Below the pieces are notes generated by a model. It was not told the origin of the DNA. It searched no databases and saw only the letters and a list, made by a program, of their open reading frames with translations. A stretch of DNA of 64,000 bases from Isoetes taiwanensis (Eukaryota > Streptophyta > Lycopodiopsida > Isoetales > Isoetaceae): contig JAJEKV010000008.1 of the NCBI GenBank assembly GCA_021234155.1, positions 7,900,445-7,964,444 of the forward strand. The letters are read 5' to 3'. A program made the position numbers and the translations under genes. This document shows, in pieces, positions 44,511 through 57,235 of the stretch (position 1 is its first letter; each line of letters starts with the position of its first letter).

Positions 44511-45193
44511 ATGAGTCAAATGAACATTCTAATGAATTTGGAGTGGAAATTATGTATTAGCACTAAATTCAAGCCTCAGACCACGCTCAAGGGCCGACTT
44601 GGAAGAAGAAGAGGAGGAGAAAGAGGTGGAAGAAAAGCCGGAGGGGGGAGCAAGAAGAAGAGGAACCGGAGGACCCCCAATGTTAGACCACCTTACTTTA
44701 AGTGGCCCAAGCTACCTAAACTGACAAAGAAGCAAAAGGTGGGGGAGAGACCCTTCAAACTCAAGCATGGCATCAAGTTTGAGAGGAAGAAGGCGGCCTT
44801 CAAGGTCTACTTCCGGCGATGGTCAAGGTATAACGATTCTTACTGGTGCCAAAATGTCCCGAAGTTCGTGAAGGGAGGGAAACCTCAGAATCCACACAAA
44901 GATGTCTACCACGGACCCAATTCGAAGCACGCACGAGTCTTCCGGGAGATCCGGCACTTTCAACCTTTTGATCCAAAAGGTGCCCTTTGAACGACTACTA
45001 CGAAAAATATTGCAAGACTTCATAAACGGACTATTGGGTCATACCCCTGACGGTCCGGGCATTGCAGGAGGCAATAGAAGCGGAGTTGGTGCAACTTTTT
45101 GAAGAGGGCAACTTATGCACTAATGCAAAAAGAGTCACGGTGATGCCCAAGGACTTAAATCTAGCTCGAAGGATTATAAAAGATAAAATCTAG
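44511..45193 (+). pseudogene. Histone H3-like (possibly CENH3-derived) protein inside an LTR retrotransposon
   Basis: ATG at 44511 opens a basic N-terminal part with GRRRGGERGGRKAGGGSKKK and a Lys/Trp-rich middle, then KPQNPHKDVYHGP and FREIRHFQ (44940-44963), the H3 alpha-N helix. A frame change leads to NLLIQKVPFERLLRKILQDF (helix 1), and a second near 45033 to [40 protein letters not shown] (helices 2 and 3) ending in TAG at 45191. These are signature H3 strings. REIRHFQ with NLLI is common in plant CENH3, and the long divergent tail also fits CENH3 better than canonical H3, but the loop-1 region is damaged. No introns are seen. The reading frame sits where gag normally begins, about 175 bases behind the primer-binding site. 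Confidence 0.8.
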
Positions 45194-47135
45194 GCCTTTT
45201 TGTATGAAATTTTGCCTCGAAATGTATTAAAGCTCTTCAGTTAATGTAATGTTGTTTAAAAAATTTCGAAAATTTTTGAAAATTGGGTCAAAATTGAGTG
45301 ATTCTGGTCACTCCGCGTCAAACGCATTTCTAAGAGTCTCAGAAATGCACACGAAGTAATTGGATTTTGCCAGAACATTGCTTGGAATGAACATATTTCT
45401 AGTAAGTAAAATGCTAGATAGACTAATTTTGATCAAACGATTCAAGAATAACTTACATTAGTCCAATTGACCACTTTTTGGCAAAAATAAGCCAATTTCC
45501 TGTCTTTCCACGCCAAACACATTTTTGAGAGTCTAAAAAAGGTCATTCATGTAGATAACCGGATTTGCACCATTGGACCTAAATTTGACCCAAAATTGGG
45601 CACTTCTTAGCACTTCAGCCAGAGGAGGACTATGAAGAAGTGGAGGAGCAAGATGAGAAGATGAGAGTAGGTTAGCAGAAAGAATGGGAAGGCAACTTGA
45701 AAGGTATGATGAGTTGAGAAGAGCCACAGAAACTCCAGTGGGCATAACCGCCTTATCTCCAATGGTTATTGAAGGAGAAGAGTACCTCTTTACCAACGAC
45801 ATCCTCCAGCTACTATATTGCTTGGAGCAAGGATTAAGAATCAATGAGCTCCTAAGCATGATTGCAGAAGGATAGAACTGAGACCTCATTGACTACTCAT
45901 ATCAGGAAATTCCTTGGGAAGTAATAGGACGACGCTTCTACGCGGGAGGGACGATGTCCGATGTGGCAGCATATGAGTACATAAGGCAGATCTACCAGTA
46001 GCATCAACCAATCATACAAGAGGAGGAATTCCAGGCAATCTAGAGCACCCTGTACAAGCCGGGGAAAGGACCAAGCACGAGCCGCGCTCTCTGATCAAGC
46101 AGCATAAGAGAGAGGACTCATGTCAATTGGAGAGCGCATGTACCATGTTGAGAGATCATGACGATCTCTTGGCAATGGATGCTTACGACAACGCGGTAGA
46201 TCCACAAAGGGGGAAGACCCTTCTTTACTACCTTCCTGCTCTAAGCCAGGGTCAGATGACAGTATTTCATAGGGACTTCAGCCCAAGAGGAGAAGAGGCC
46301 GTGACACTCCTGATCGCACTCACGAGGTTCGGCCAGTTGCACTTCCTAAGAAAATATACCTCATATTTCATATACCCCTACCATATTTCTTTTATATATA
46401 TACGGAATGCAAGTAAGAAAAACATCCTCTCCCATATATGGGTACGGTTTTGGCCCCAAAAAACCTACTGTACACTCACATGTTTTCTACGGTTTTTTAC
46501 CGAGTGCACCCCCTGGGGGTAAGGTTGATCATGGGCGATGATGGGATCACCTGGGATGTTCCCTAACTTAAACCTCCATGGGCATGATGCATTGTGGGTG
46601 TGCATGATCGAGGGGGTCATGTACAAGGTAGCACGCGATCATGGGCGATGATAGGATCATCTTAACGGACCTTAAGCTCAAATCCTATGGGCCATAATCG
46701 GGTGCAGGTAATAGAGGTAACCTTGAGCTAGTAGTCAGTTCATGGAGGTAATTATGGAGGCGGCTCCCTTAAAACGATAACTTATTAAAGAGGACCGTCA
46801 GGAGGGAGCACATTACAAGAAGAGTAGGAGTTATAAGGTTTGTACTTATATAAACTCCTAAGCTAGTTCTATGATATTATGTGCTAACTTTTAAAATCAT
46901 TAAGGCTATGCAATTTTGTATAAGTGTGTAAGTATAGCCTTACAATTATCGTTATAAGTAAATGTTGGAAGTTGATTATTTCAATAAAGTCTTATGGTTA
47001 TATTCCTTGTTATCGTATCTTGTAACGTTGATGCAGGTTCGTCACCTTACTATAATGCTGAGGATAAGCATTATGCTCGGGGATAAGGCGTTCCCCAAAA
47101 ATATACGGATAAAATCATTATATATTTTAAGGTCA

Positions 47136-48573
47136 TGTCACCATACAAGCCTACTATGGTAGGCTTGTACACCTCAAGCGTGAATAGGGAAGCATGGCCA
47201 AGTTATATGACATAACCTTGCCAACCTTAGGATGGAACCATTTCCACATGGCCCCATCCTATTGGGCAACCCGACACTCGGTCGCACCCTAGAGCCACGT
47301 GGCATGACATGGCAACCCCAACATACTTATGGCCTAACCCTAACCCGAAGTTACTTTTTGGCTCCTACTGTCTTGGAACCCTAATTTGCCCAAAACTCCG
47401 TTTCGAGGACCGTTTGTTGCAACATAGCACAGATCAGCAGCCCCAAGACCGTGTTCACGTTAGAGGGTGTGGGAGCTACCCCGAATCACGTGCAAGCCAT
47501 GGAGATGCCAGGAGCGAGTGGAAGTTCTTCCGAACAGTTATCTGGAGTAGTTCCTAGGTAGATCCTCTGAAAGTTAGGACTCCAGGTGCGCTAGTATCTC
47601 GTATTTCTAGTAGAGCCCTCCTGCATGTGATTAGGATTAGATGTTATTCTCATTACTTATCATGTTAGGTGGATATACGATGTTAGTTGATCAAGCTTGC
47701 ACCTCTTGTGTTGGAAAGGGAGGTAGAGACGTAGTAGCCTTGTTTAGATGATGTTCTAGTTTAGACACTTTAGTTCCTATTATATGCGGCCTATGCATAG
47801 AGCCCATCAGGCTATGGAAGTTATGGAGTGACTGAGCACCACAGAACGGGGTCATTGGCAAGATGTGGGGAGGGGGACGGGGGTCCCTGCTGATCAGCGC
47901 GACTATTGGGGACCCGACACGATCTAGGCTTATAGTCGGTCACTTTGTGAGGACCGGGTATAGATCTGGCACTTCCTGGATCGATAATGTCGCCCTGATC
48001 CTCAGGAGTTGGAAGGGCTTGGTCTGGCTCCTATTTTAGGAAGTTCAGTCAGGGACGAATGTGTATCGCCACGTTCTCTAGCCACCTATCGAACCATTAT
48101 GCTCCAAAAGGGGGGTTCTGCCTTTCCTACCTCAACAGACCGGGGAGATGCAATCCGGAGTAGCCTCGTAGGGTGATACCTTAAGGTTGCGTATCTAGAA
48201 GGTTACAGTCACTTCAGAGCTTGTTCTAGTCCATCTGCAAAGTATGCACAGGAGGGGCGGATGGAGTAGTCAACCCTAGACATTGTTTACTATCTTGAGA
48301 CCCAGCCATCAGTCTACTTTCCTTATAAGTCTGTGCCTGGGTAGGAGCTTATATGTTTTTCGATATGTTGGTATCTATGATGGATCAATGGATGGATGGA
48401 TGTGCTACGCTTTGTAGTAATTTATTATATTGCATTGTTTACTAGTGCTAATGTTGTAGTATGCTTCCAATGTTGTAGGAGTCCATAGGGCACGGGCGCG
48501 CGAGATACCCCCCGTGTCTCCCTTCCTGCAATCCCAGGAATGGGGCAGATGGAGGGCCCATGTAGCAGACGAT
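47136..48573 (+). repeat. 3' LTR of the histone-carrying retrotransposon (3' end lost)
   Basis: Starts TGTCACCATACAAGCC and aligns throughout with the 5' LTR pieces; shared blocks include ACCTCTTGTGTTGG, GGTCACTT-GTGAGG, GATGGATGGATGTG and AATGGGGCAGA-GGAGGGCCCATGTAGCAGACGAT. It breaks at 48573 before the last about 60 bases. Full LTR length would be about 1.5 kb. Confidence 0.8.
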
Positions 48574-49330
48574 CCTTTGTTTGCAAGAGCATAAATGCCA
48601 CAGAGATTCTGTGGGAGGTTTATTAAACCTCATGGGTCATCAACATGTTGATCTGGCTTCATTTCATGGTCTTTGGATACTAGGGTAGTCTTCATGGCCA
48701 AGGATAAATGGGGCAGATGGCCAGTGATTAAGTGGAAGCATGAACATGAATGGGGCATTGTTAATGTTTATGCCTGTAATGTACCTAGGTAGAGAACCAT
48801 TATGTGGGTCTCTTTGAGAACTAAGATGAAAAAAAATCAGAAGATAACATTGCGTGGTTGCTTTTTGAAGATTTCAAATGGTTGAGAATGCGACTGATAG
48901 ACTTGGTGGTGGTGAGATAGTTTCAAGTTTTGAGAAAGAACAGTGGGACATACTCCTGTTTGAACATTGTTATTCTAGAGATTCCAAGCAATGCAGGCTT
49001 TACCTGGTCCAATGGCACTTTAGAGGAAACAAGAGCAGCTAGACATGATAGGTGCTATGCCAACATGCATGCGTGCCATTTGCTCCCTAGCATCTTTCAC
49101 AAAAATTACGTGCTTCAAACCTTGTCTGACCGTCATTCTCAAATAATCAGGCATAATGATTTGCCCACTCATGTATGTGGGAAGACAGTCTTCAAGCTCA
49201 ACATCTATTATCTCAAAGATGTTGATAGCTGCAAATAGGTTTGGGTCCACTCTGTCTTCTACGAGTCCCATGAAAACCGTTGTATATGCTCTGCCAATAT
49301 CAAGTCTTTTGTGAGAAGTGGGGTCGTTAG
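48574..49330 (+). mobile_element. LINE endonuclease-region fragment
   Basis: Frames contain DKWGRWPVIKWKHEHEWGIVNVYA (48700-48775) and, from 48990, GFTWSNGTLEETRAARHDRCY, LPSIFHKNYVLQTLSDRHSQI and LPTHVCGKTVFKLNIYYLKD, the wording of the apurinic-type endonuclease end and linker in plant L1 LINEs. Several stops are present. It may be the 5' half of the plus-strand LINE that resumes at about 50930. Confidence 0.6.
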
Positions 49331-49453
49331 GACTCTGGGCTTGGATTATTAATTAGTTAATAATTAATATTTTATTAATGTCCACAGAAGCCCTTGGGCT
49401 ATGGGACAAACATGCCAAGTACAAATCAACAGTATTGGTAGATTCAAATTATA

Positions 49454-50860
49454 TCAGCTAGATTTGGCACCCTCTAGGAGTTCACGAATATACTTGCCTG
49501 TATAGGGTAGCGTATCATGCTGATTAACCATGTCGGCTAGAGGTATACTCCAATCTATCATAGGGTACTTAGCACGAATGCTATCATGTTTGACACAGAA
49601 ATGGATGACGTGATTTTCAGTTTCAACATCAGAGCCACAGGAGCAAATTCTTTGAGCACATCAATTTTTAGCCAACGGCCTTTCTCTATCATCAATCCAT
49701 GAGAGCTCATGTGTATGCAAGCAATGGCCCAAACCAATCCAGGAGACACACCATAATGGCACAAATATGGTTCTATCTTGTGTTCTCTAATAGGGTTAAA
49801 ATCCCTGATATAATAGCCAACCTTTGCCTTGTTGGTAAAATCAAAGTAAGCCAAAAAGGCTCTCTTTTTAAACCCATCACATTGACCATTAATAGGCAGG
49901 CTGAATCTACCAAACCAATTACATAGGTCTCGGTACCAACATGCTTTATCTTCTGCTACAAGTTGCTTTGAAGCATCTAAAGCATTTTTCACCAAGGTGC
50001 TATAACCCATCTCATTCTTTCTCTGCAAATACTTTGTTGTCCTGTACATAGCATATACTTCTAGAGGGAAAGATCCACTGTCAAACAACATAATTTCATA
50101 TGGTACAGCCCGCTTGACCTTCAAAGTCAGGTGCATCCATGCCTTCTACAACGATTCCAGTTCATTCCATTTGGATTTACAGATAGGAGGCCCCCATATC
50201 TCACTCGCATACAGAGCCACTGGTAGCACAAATGCACAAAGGCCAAAAGGTGATATGTGCATGTTTACATACATTTGCCAATGCATAAAAAGCTTTTAAG
50301 GCAGCTGATATCCAGTGATCCACACCGTTAGTCCATACTTTACGTCCAACCGAGACCTCATGGCCAAGGTAATTATAAGAGCTCAATCGGCTTACCCTAA
50401 TAGTATAATGTTGTTTGTTGCTTCCCAAAGCACAAGATACTAGTTTTGCGCAAGTTGACTGTGAGACCAAATTGCAAGCAAAAATCAACTAATGCATCAA
50501 GCTATTGCTGCAATTCTGGCTGGAGAATGAGCAAACCAAAGCAAATGATCTGCATAAAGTAGTAATATTACCATATATGCGAGAAAATGAGCAACCTGAT
50601 CGTTGAAGGAACACTTCCAGCTAATCAATGTATAGCCAGAATAGTATAGGCGAAAGCGGGCAACCCTGCTTTACACCTATCTCACTAATGATTACATCAG
50701 ATAAGCCTTCTGGAGTGGCAACTCTACCTCTTACTGTCTCATAAAGTCTTCCAATTGCTAGAATCCAATCACCAGGTACTCCAAGTTGGCCGAAACGACC
50801 AATAGCTTTTGACGGGGTATGGTGTTAAATGCTTTAGCAAAATCGATAAAACAGCATAAC
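49454..50860 (-). mobile_element. Degenerate LINE reverse transcriptase to C-terminal zinc knuckle
   Basis: Minus-strand order: FIDFAKAFNTIPRQKLL (about 50850), LLLYADHLLWFAHSPA (variant of the YADD active site, about 50560), SYNYLGHEVSVGRKVWTNGV (about 50360), a long frame 50136-49558 with KNEMGYSTLVKNALDASKQL and a terminal CSCGSDVETENHVIHFCVKH knuckle in the next frame, ending LLEGAKSS and TGA at 49456-49454. Many stops and frame changes; active-site Asp replaced by His in YADH. Inactive. Confidence 0.7.
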
Positions 50861-50919
50861 AAAGGTTTACTATGCGCGAGAAGCAGAACTTGGGAGACAC
50901 GTTTAGGAATTGAAGGAAT

Positions 50920-53289
50920 TGGGCGCCCAAGTTAAAAGCAGGACTTGCCTGGCTTAAAGATAGGGACAGGTGTTTCAAAGCTTCTTTTCGGGCAGCTCGT
51001 CTGAAGAGTCGGAGTACCGCTCTAATTTTGCTTCAGCTTGAGAATGGCGATATCATCTCCTCCCCAGAGCAGATAAAGCAATTCCTTTCAATGCATTTCA
51101 GTTCCTTCTTTGCGAAGAAACACTTTCTTTGAGGATGAAACGCAAGACATTGTGCTATCGAAAGTGTCTTCGATAATTTCTCTGCCTCAGAAACAACAGC
51201 CAGAAGTTCCACTCACCATTCAAAATCTCGAAAAAGCAGTTTTCCTCATGGGTGCCGATAAGTGTCTGGGGATGGAGGGTATCCTTGTTGATTTTTTCAG
51301 GGTCTCTTGGGATTGGTCATCGGAATTGCTTTGGCAGACATATCAGGATATGATGTAGTCACAACAGTTAGATAAGGTTCTCAACATTGACGTTATCACT
51401 CTAATTCCAAATGTCAAAGAGTCTAGAACGATTTCAGACTGGCGACCTATTACCTTGTTGTCGATTGTCTACAAAGATCATAGCAAAGGCATATGCAGAA
51501 TGGTTAAAGGTGATCCTGGGGGAAACAATCAATCAGGAGCAGTCGGGCTTCTTGTTGGGTCGACATATTCTACAATGTTGCAACCACATATGAAGGTTGG
51601 GCAAGACGAACCAAGCAATGTGAAATGGAAATTGTCGAGGTCAGTTAAGGCAGCAATGGTTCTCAGATTGTGTGCAACTAGTTTGCAGGTGACACTTTCC
51701 TTCTTCTGGAGGCATCCGAAGGAAATCTTGATAGGACGAAGCAGCTCCTGGATCTCTTTTCCCTGGCATCTGGATGTTTGTTGAACTGGCAAAAGTGCAG
51801 TGCTATATGGGTGCTGGATACTCCTCCTCCAACATGCATTCAGCCTTATCCATGGTCACTTGTCTCGTCCAACACTGTCACCAGACTCCTGGACGTGCCA
51901 CTTGGTATTGAGATGGATACTGCACAAGCTTGGGATTAGGTTATCCTAGGCCTTCAGCGGCATCTGCTTTCGTGGAGAGGGGCATCACTCTCTGTGGCTG
52001 GACATATACAGGTGGCCAAGTCTATGCTAAATAACACTCACATCTACATCACTTCTGCTAGCTCTAGTCTCAAAATTCAAAGAGATATGAGGCACTATAT
52101 GTAATTTGGTTTGGGGCGCGAATGAAACTGGAGCAACAACAGTGTGTGCACTCAAAGAGGGAGGGTGACCTTGCTATGATGGACTTATCACTCCATAGTA
52201 AGGTATTAATCTTAAAGTTCATATGGAGAATTCTTTTTGATCAGACGCAGTCTTGTGGCATGCGTTTGCTTGTCCAGGCTTTACAACATTCTTGTGCATT
52301 TGGCAAATCCTCCCTCGTCCCTTGTTTGTCCTGGGCTTTGTTTTACCCTTGAATCCATCTCTTCATGCTTTTCCTTTCCTTCATGGAGTTTCCAAAACTT
52401 GGAAAGATGTCAGCTCATTGGTTACCTTCCATTCTCTAAATTGGTCCTAGCCCTCTTCCCCCTTTCCGTGGACATCTTTGCACACCTCCCTGACTCCACT
52501 CCTTTAGCCTCTACAATGCATCCTAAGACTCAATGCATGTGGCAATCTGCTACATAGTTCAGCTTGATGTAATGGGCGCTTCCGCTCATGGAAGGAATAA
52601 GAGACACCTACAGATTGTCTTGGCTAGATTACTACATATGGGAAAGATGTTACAGATAATATTCCCTTGTGGCCTAACTTGGGGGATGAGCATCCATCGA
52701 CATAGTGGCAACTAAGGCTTCTTAAGGCGAATCACATATTACTTTGGTCTAGAGTATGGGACAAGAATGTCATACCATAGCAGTCAGTTCTCTTGTGGCA
52801 AGTTGTGCATAGAACATTGAGCACTAATGTTTGGGTCCACGCCAAGCCTCTATGTCAGTCCTCTTATGTCCAAGCACCCGAAGCAATTGAGCATTGTTTT
52901 GTACTTTGTAGTGATCTCTACCCCATCTGGTTAGGTACATATTCTTGCTTTCGTACATACCTCACAAGTCAGCAAATTCTCTTAGGCATTTTCCTTGACA
53001 GATGGCCTCGCTTCAAAAAGAGGACATTCAATATCTGCAGGGCTCTATTTTGTTGGATGATTTGGAAATGCAGATGCCATCTGGTCTTCAGAGGCTTGAG
53101 TAGCCTTTTCGTGGGCCTCTACCAACAAATGAAATCCCATCTACATGATCAGTTTTTGGCTTCAAAATTACGTCTGGATATCAAGGATGAGGTTTGGGGT
53201 TATCTCCACCTCCCTTGACTTCCCATTGTATTAGCATCTTCTTATTAATATAAGATTCCTTTGTTCTTCGAAAATAAAAATAAAAATAA
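50920..53289 (+). mobile_element. Degenerate LINE (family 1, copy 3), RT to 3' end
   Basis: Begins AQVKSRTCLA and WLKDRDRC, then TIQNLEKAVFLMGADKCLG, LIPNVKESRTISDWRPITLLS, INQEQSGFLLGRHIL (RT fingers and palm). A gap follows, then the post-YADD thumb (LFSLASGCLLNWQKCSAIW), SWRGASLSVAGHIQVAKSML and a zf-RVT region at 52793-53218 (LWQVVHRTLSTNVWVHAK, EAIEHCFVLCSDL, ALFCWMIWKCRCHLVF) like the copies at 12958 and 18136. The tail is an AAAAT repeat (53270-53289). Many stops; the conserved catalytic YADD block itself is not intact. Confidence 0.75.
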
Positions 53290-54287
53290 GGTTAGAAACA
53301 GTATAAGATCAATAACATAGCAATAGAGCTGGAAGATGGGATAGTAGAAAAAAGTCAGTACTTAAAAATTGTGGGCCAAAAAGATAAATAAACGTACATC
53401 TCTACATTTCTTAGAATAATCTAGAACCAATATTTGGTTCTCGTTCGTGGCAACAAGAACCACCCAATCAAGCAGGAGTTTTTCCAGAAATCAACTTAAA
53501 ATAGTGTTTTGCAGACCCCTTACCATCATTTGTAAAAAAGATAAACTTGCAGCGTAGAAATGGCCCAATATGCTGCTAACATTCTCAGATGAAATGATTA
53601 GAGCACGTTAATATCAAATGCATGTACTGGCTAGAGCACATTAATATCAAATGCATGTATTGGCTTTAAGATTAATAGTGAACTGCATACTGAATCTTGA
53701 AGGAAACAAATGTTTCTAGCCTTAGCTACAAACTATTGTCTAACTTGAAGGAAACAAATGTATGTAACCTGAAGTACAAATTGAAGGGAAGCAAATATAT
53801 CTAGCCTTAACTACAAACTGTTCTATGCACCATCCGGAAGAAAAAAAATCAAATAATACCAACATGGTGCCTAGGTATACAACTTACCACAGAAAACTGG
53901 CCTATGTTGCTCCTGCAACAACACATGGTTCCAAAAAAGCACTTCAACAGAATTCCTTGAGCATACAAAAATTCTTCTCTGGGTACATAGTTGCTTTCCC
54001 TGAATATCAACAAACAGAAGGTGGAGACATGAAAAATCTCAATCATGATCGTTTGACAAGGGCATAGCTCCAAGGCCAATCTCATTCGGCCAAATGGCAT
54101 CAAGGGAAGATCTAAGCGTCCAACAGGAATATCTTATGAAATATGCCAATGCTTCATCCCACACACTTAGGGGCAATGTACCAATTCATCCAAGAAACAT
54201 GGCTGTATCATATGTAATCCGCGACCTTTACCACTTTTTAGGGCCACACAACTGGCCTTTTATAAAAGCTAGCCTATCCACGTGTCA
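53290..54287. other. Non-coding stretch with short tandem duplications
   Basis: TAGAGCACRTTAATATCAAATGCATGTA-TGGCT is repeated at 53599 and 53631; AAGGAAACAAATGT-T and CTAGCCTTARCTACAAACT repeat at 53698-53820. No gene recognised. Confidence 0.5.
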
Positions 54288-54789
54288 AAAAATCTGAGCT
54301 GGTTATGGCTTAAGCCATTTGATCATGATCTACCAGACGGTCTTCAAAATTCGATGGCCGTTCTGGACCGTCGCCTAGGTTAGAGCAGAAGATGCTCCAC
54401 AAAGGTATGGATCGACGCCTTATGAGACTCCACAAAAGTAAATCAGAGTTTAACTTAGCTCCTATTTATCGTAGCTCTATTTCAGTCTTAATTAAGATCA
54501 TATTCAAGATCATAGTTCCCGGCATCACAGGATAATTTGAGTTGGATGTGGCTTAAGCCATTCGATCATGATCTAGAATAGACTATTTTCAAAATTCAAT
54601 GGCCATTCTGGACCGTCGCCTAGGTTAGATCAGAAGATGCTCCACAAAGGTATGGATCGTAGCCTATGGTTAGGTCAGAAGATGCTCCACAAAGGTAACT
54701 CAGGGTTTTTCTAGCTCCTATTTATCGTAGCTTTACCCAGCCTTAATTAAGATCATATTCAAGATTATAGTTCCCGGCATCACAGAATA
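54288..54789 (+). repeat. Tandem repeat of about 245 bp, two units
   Basis: Units start near 54288 and 54532; shared blocks are GGCTTAAGCCATT, GATCATGATCTA, TTCTGGACCGTCGCCTAGGTTAGA, AGAAGATGCTCCACAAAGGTATGGATCG, CTCCTATTTATCGTAGCT and ATAGTTCCCGGCATCACAG. The second unit has a small internal duplication of AGAAGATGCTCCACAAAGGTA. Confidence 0.88.
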
Positions 54790-54937
54790 ATGACATGCTG
54801 GCATTTGAGACGTGATTTACCTTGCCATGCCATTTGCATTTCGGATTCTCACTTCGGTATGGACCAACATGTCTATTTGCCAGAGTTTGCTCTGTAATCT
54901 GTGCAAGTTGATGTTTAGATGTGGTGGCGTCAGTTCT

Positions 54938-55023
54938 AGCTGCAAAGGCATGTGCAATGCATTCTTTAGTAAAAACCTCTGGCTGCAAAGGCATGCGCAA
55001 TGCATTCTTTAGTAAAAACTTCT
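54938..55023 (+). repeat. Tandem repeat of about 43 bp, two units
   Basis: GCTGCAAAGGCATGTGCAATGCATTCTTTAG and GTAAAAACCTCTG are repeated almost exactly from 54980. Confidence 0.9.
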
Positions 55024-55029
55024 GCATGA

Positions 55030-57230
55030 CATGATTAAAAGTTTTATCTGATGAACAGGGCCTGAGTGATAATTTCTCCGGTGCTAGCCTTTATATGGCA
55101 ATTATACAGTCTATGGCTTTTAATTCGTCAACACAAAGGTATGCCTGTCTGTATGTCTTTTTAAGTTGTCGGCTGCCTTCAATGTGTCAAATAAGAAGGA
55201 ACGATTTGAACTCAATGCACCAGCATATGGCTACGGCTCTTTTACATTAATTATTGGAATTTGAAGGACCAAAACGTTCCCCTTTGCTATGATGTAAGAC
55301 AACAATGGTAGTCAATCCACATTTTGATCTACATACCTTGCTGCTGATGTGTTGCAGAGCCAAAAATTCTATATGAAAATGCAGCATTCTGTATCTCTAA
55401 TGTGGCTACTCATCGCTCCTTCAGCCTGACATTTCCTTTCTAGGTTTACCTTAATCAATTATTATCAGCTCATAATGTTGCAAACTCATAAAGAGCGTAT
55501 ATGTGCTGGCACAAGATCAATTCTTGGTTCGTTTTTGAGGTTATGACGCTGCATATTGCTTTGTAAGCCTCCTGTCTTTTCTTGGATTATAGGGTCTGTG
55601 CTTATACTCAGTATAATAGGGTATCTCTGCATAGGCATCCTCTAAACTAGTGGCCAGACAGAGTATTATAGTTTCGTAGCTCCCCAATTCCAGGCAATTG
55701 CATCAGAATATAGGGCTGTGCATATGCTCAGTACTTCTGCATAGGGATCCTCTAAACTATTGACTAAGCTTCCCAAAGAGTACGGATGCAATAGAATTGA
55801 CAATTCCTTTTTGGAACAGTTAACTATCCATTTGGCGTTACTTTATTTTCTCGGTTTAGGCTTAGTGTGATTTAGCTAAATGATGTTGAAAATTAGTTGC
55901 TCGTGTCCTTTCAAAAAAGTCTTCGCTTCCAACTTCAAAAAGTGCATGAGTCCTGTGGCGGACCCTCAGCCTGCCGTAACCTGCTGCAGTCTTGTTGCTA
56001 ACTTTCTTTGTATTTTGTTTGGTGGGTAATGCCTAACTATCTAGTTCTTTCTCATTGTAACTTCTACTTTTTAAGATACTTGTTTGAGGATTTTTCATTA
56101 TGCTTATGGACGATATCGCATTACGCATATGTAGGTTTTTGAAGGCAGCTCAATTGGATGGAAGGATTATCTCTTAAGGGTCTTTATTCTGGTTTAAATG
56201 GAAACGTTGCTGGAGTTCTACAGTAAGTGCTTTCTTGTTTATTTACAGGTTATAAATTTCCGTACAAAACTCTATTTCACTTTGTATCAAAGGCATGACT
56301 GTATGAAGAATCATTATATTTTAGACAATCTATGAAACAAAGCAAACAATTCTAAGAACATCCACATCTGCATGAATTTTTGGTGCTTATGACAAGCAGG
56401 TTTGCAAATGCACCATATTTTGCTCGAATTGTTTAAGCATGAATGCAAGGGAAGGAGGCACAGAGGAGGACCCTAAATGAAGTAATTTATGCCCTTTAGA
56501 ACTTGGTAGGAAGTAAAGGATCATAGATGGCACAGGGGAATGCTATTCCATCAGGGGTTCAGAGGGGCCTTACATCCTATGCCTGGAGGCAATTGAGTTT
56601 GACTAACTAATTGGGTGTGTATACGAACCTGTCGAGCAGAAGCTACTTAAAATATTTTTAGGTTATTTTAGTTCAATTGCTGATCTGCCATTACATAGTT
56701 TAGCACATTGGTTCTTCTTACTTGGTAAAACTGGCCATTGAAACTTACATGATTTAAATTGAAATTCTTGTAAGAAAAGAAACCACATCTACTACCAGCT
56801 TCTACAAATTCCTGCTTTTAAATAACCATGATATATGATGAAAACAACAAAAATTGAGGACCCAGTACAACTGCATAGTACAACGGCATACAGTCCCAGA
56901 TATGGTGATATGCTTGTACACAGTGTTTACTACGACAAATGGTACAGAGTTATGTAGATGCTGGTTTCTAATGGGCAGAGAGGATAAGCTGCCACTCAAT
57001 AGTACAGAAATGGTTGAGAGAAACGGCCTCTCGGCCATACAGTCCAAAAATACAATGAGAACATCAATGCTTTCTGAGGGGGATGTCTGAAGTTTATTTA
57101 CATTTAACTTTTATTGTCTCATTCGGAGTTATGACGATGCATATTCCTTTTCTGCGGAACTTGAGCATAGAGCGACGTGCGATTGCTGAAAGCTTATGAA
57201 AACTTAAGAGTAAGAAGTAAGAATTCATTG
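55030..57230. other. Non-coding stretch
   Basis: No gene, insertion boundary or tandem array recognised. ATAGGG-TGTGC-TATRCTCAGTA occurs twice (55588 and 55710) with AGGCATCCTCTAAACTA nearby both times, an old duplication. Confidence 0.4.
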
Positions 57231-57235
57231 TTGTA

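Larger units (their letters stand above)
44322..47135 (+). mobile_element. Internal region of a non-autonomous LTR retrotransposon (no gag-pol)
   Basis: About 2.8 kb between primer-binding site and 3' LTR. Beyond the histone-like frame it holds a diverged tandem pair of about 200 bp (CGCGTCAAACGCATTTCTAAGAGTCTC near 45316; ACGCCAAACACATTTTTGAGAGTCT near 45509), unrecognised acidic frames (45684-45875 with ERYDELRRATETPVGITALS; 46127-46522) and a duplicated GATCATGGGCGATGAT (46528 and 46638). No protease, reverse transcriptase, RNase H or integrase motif is present. A convincing polypurine tract was not found. Confidence 0.65.
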
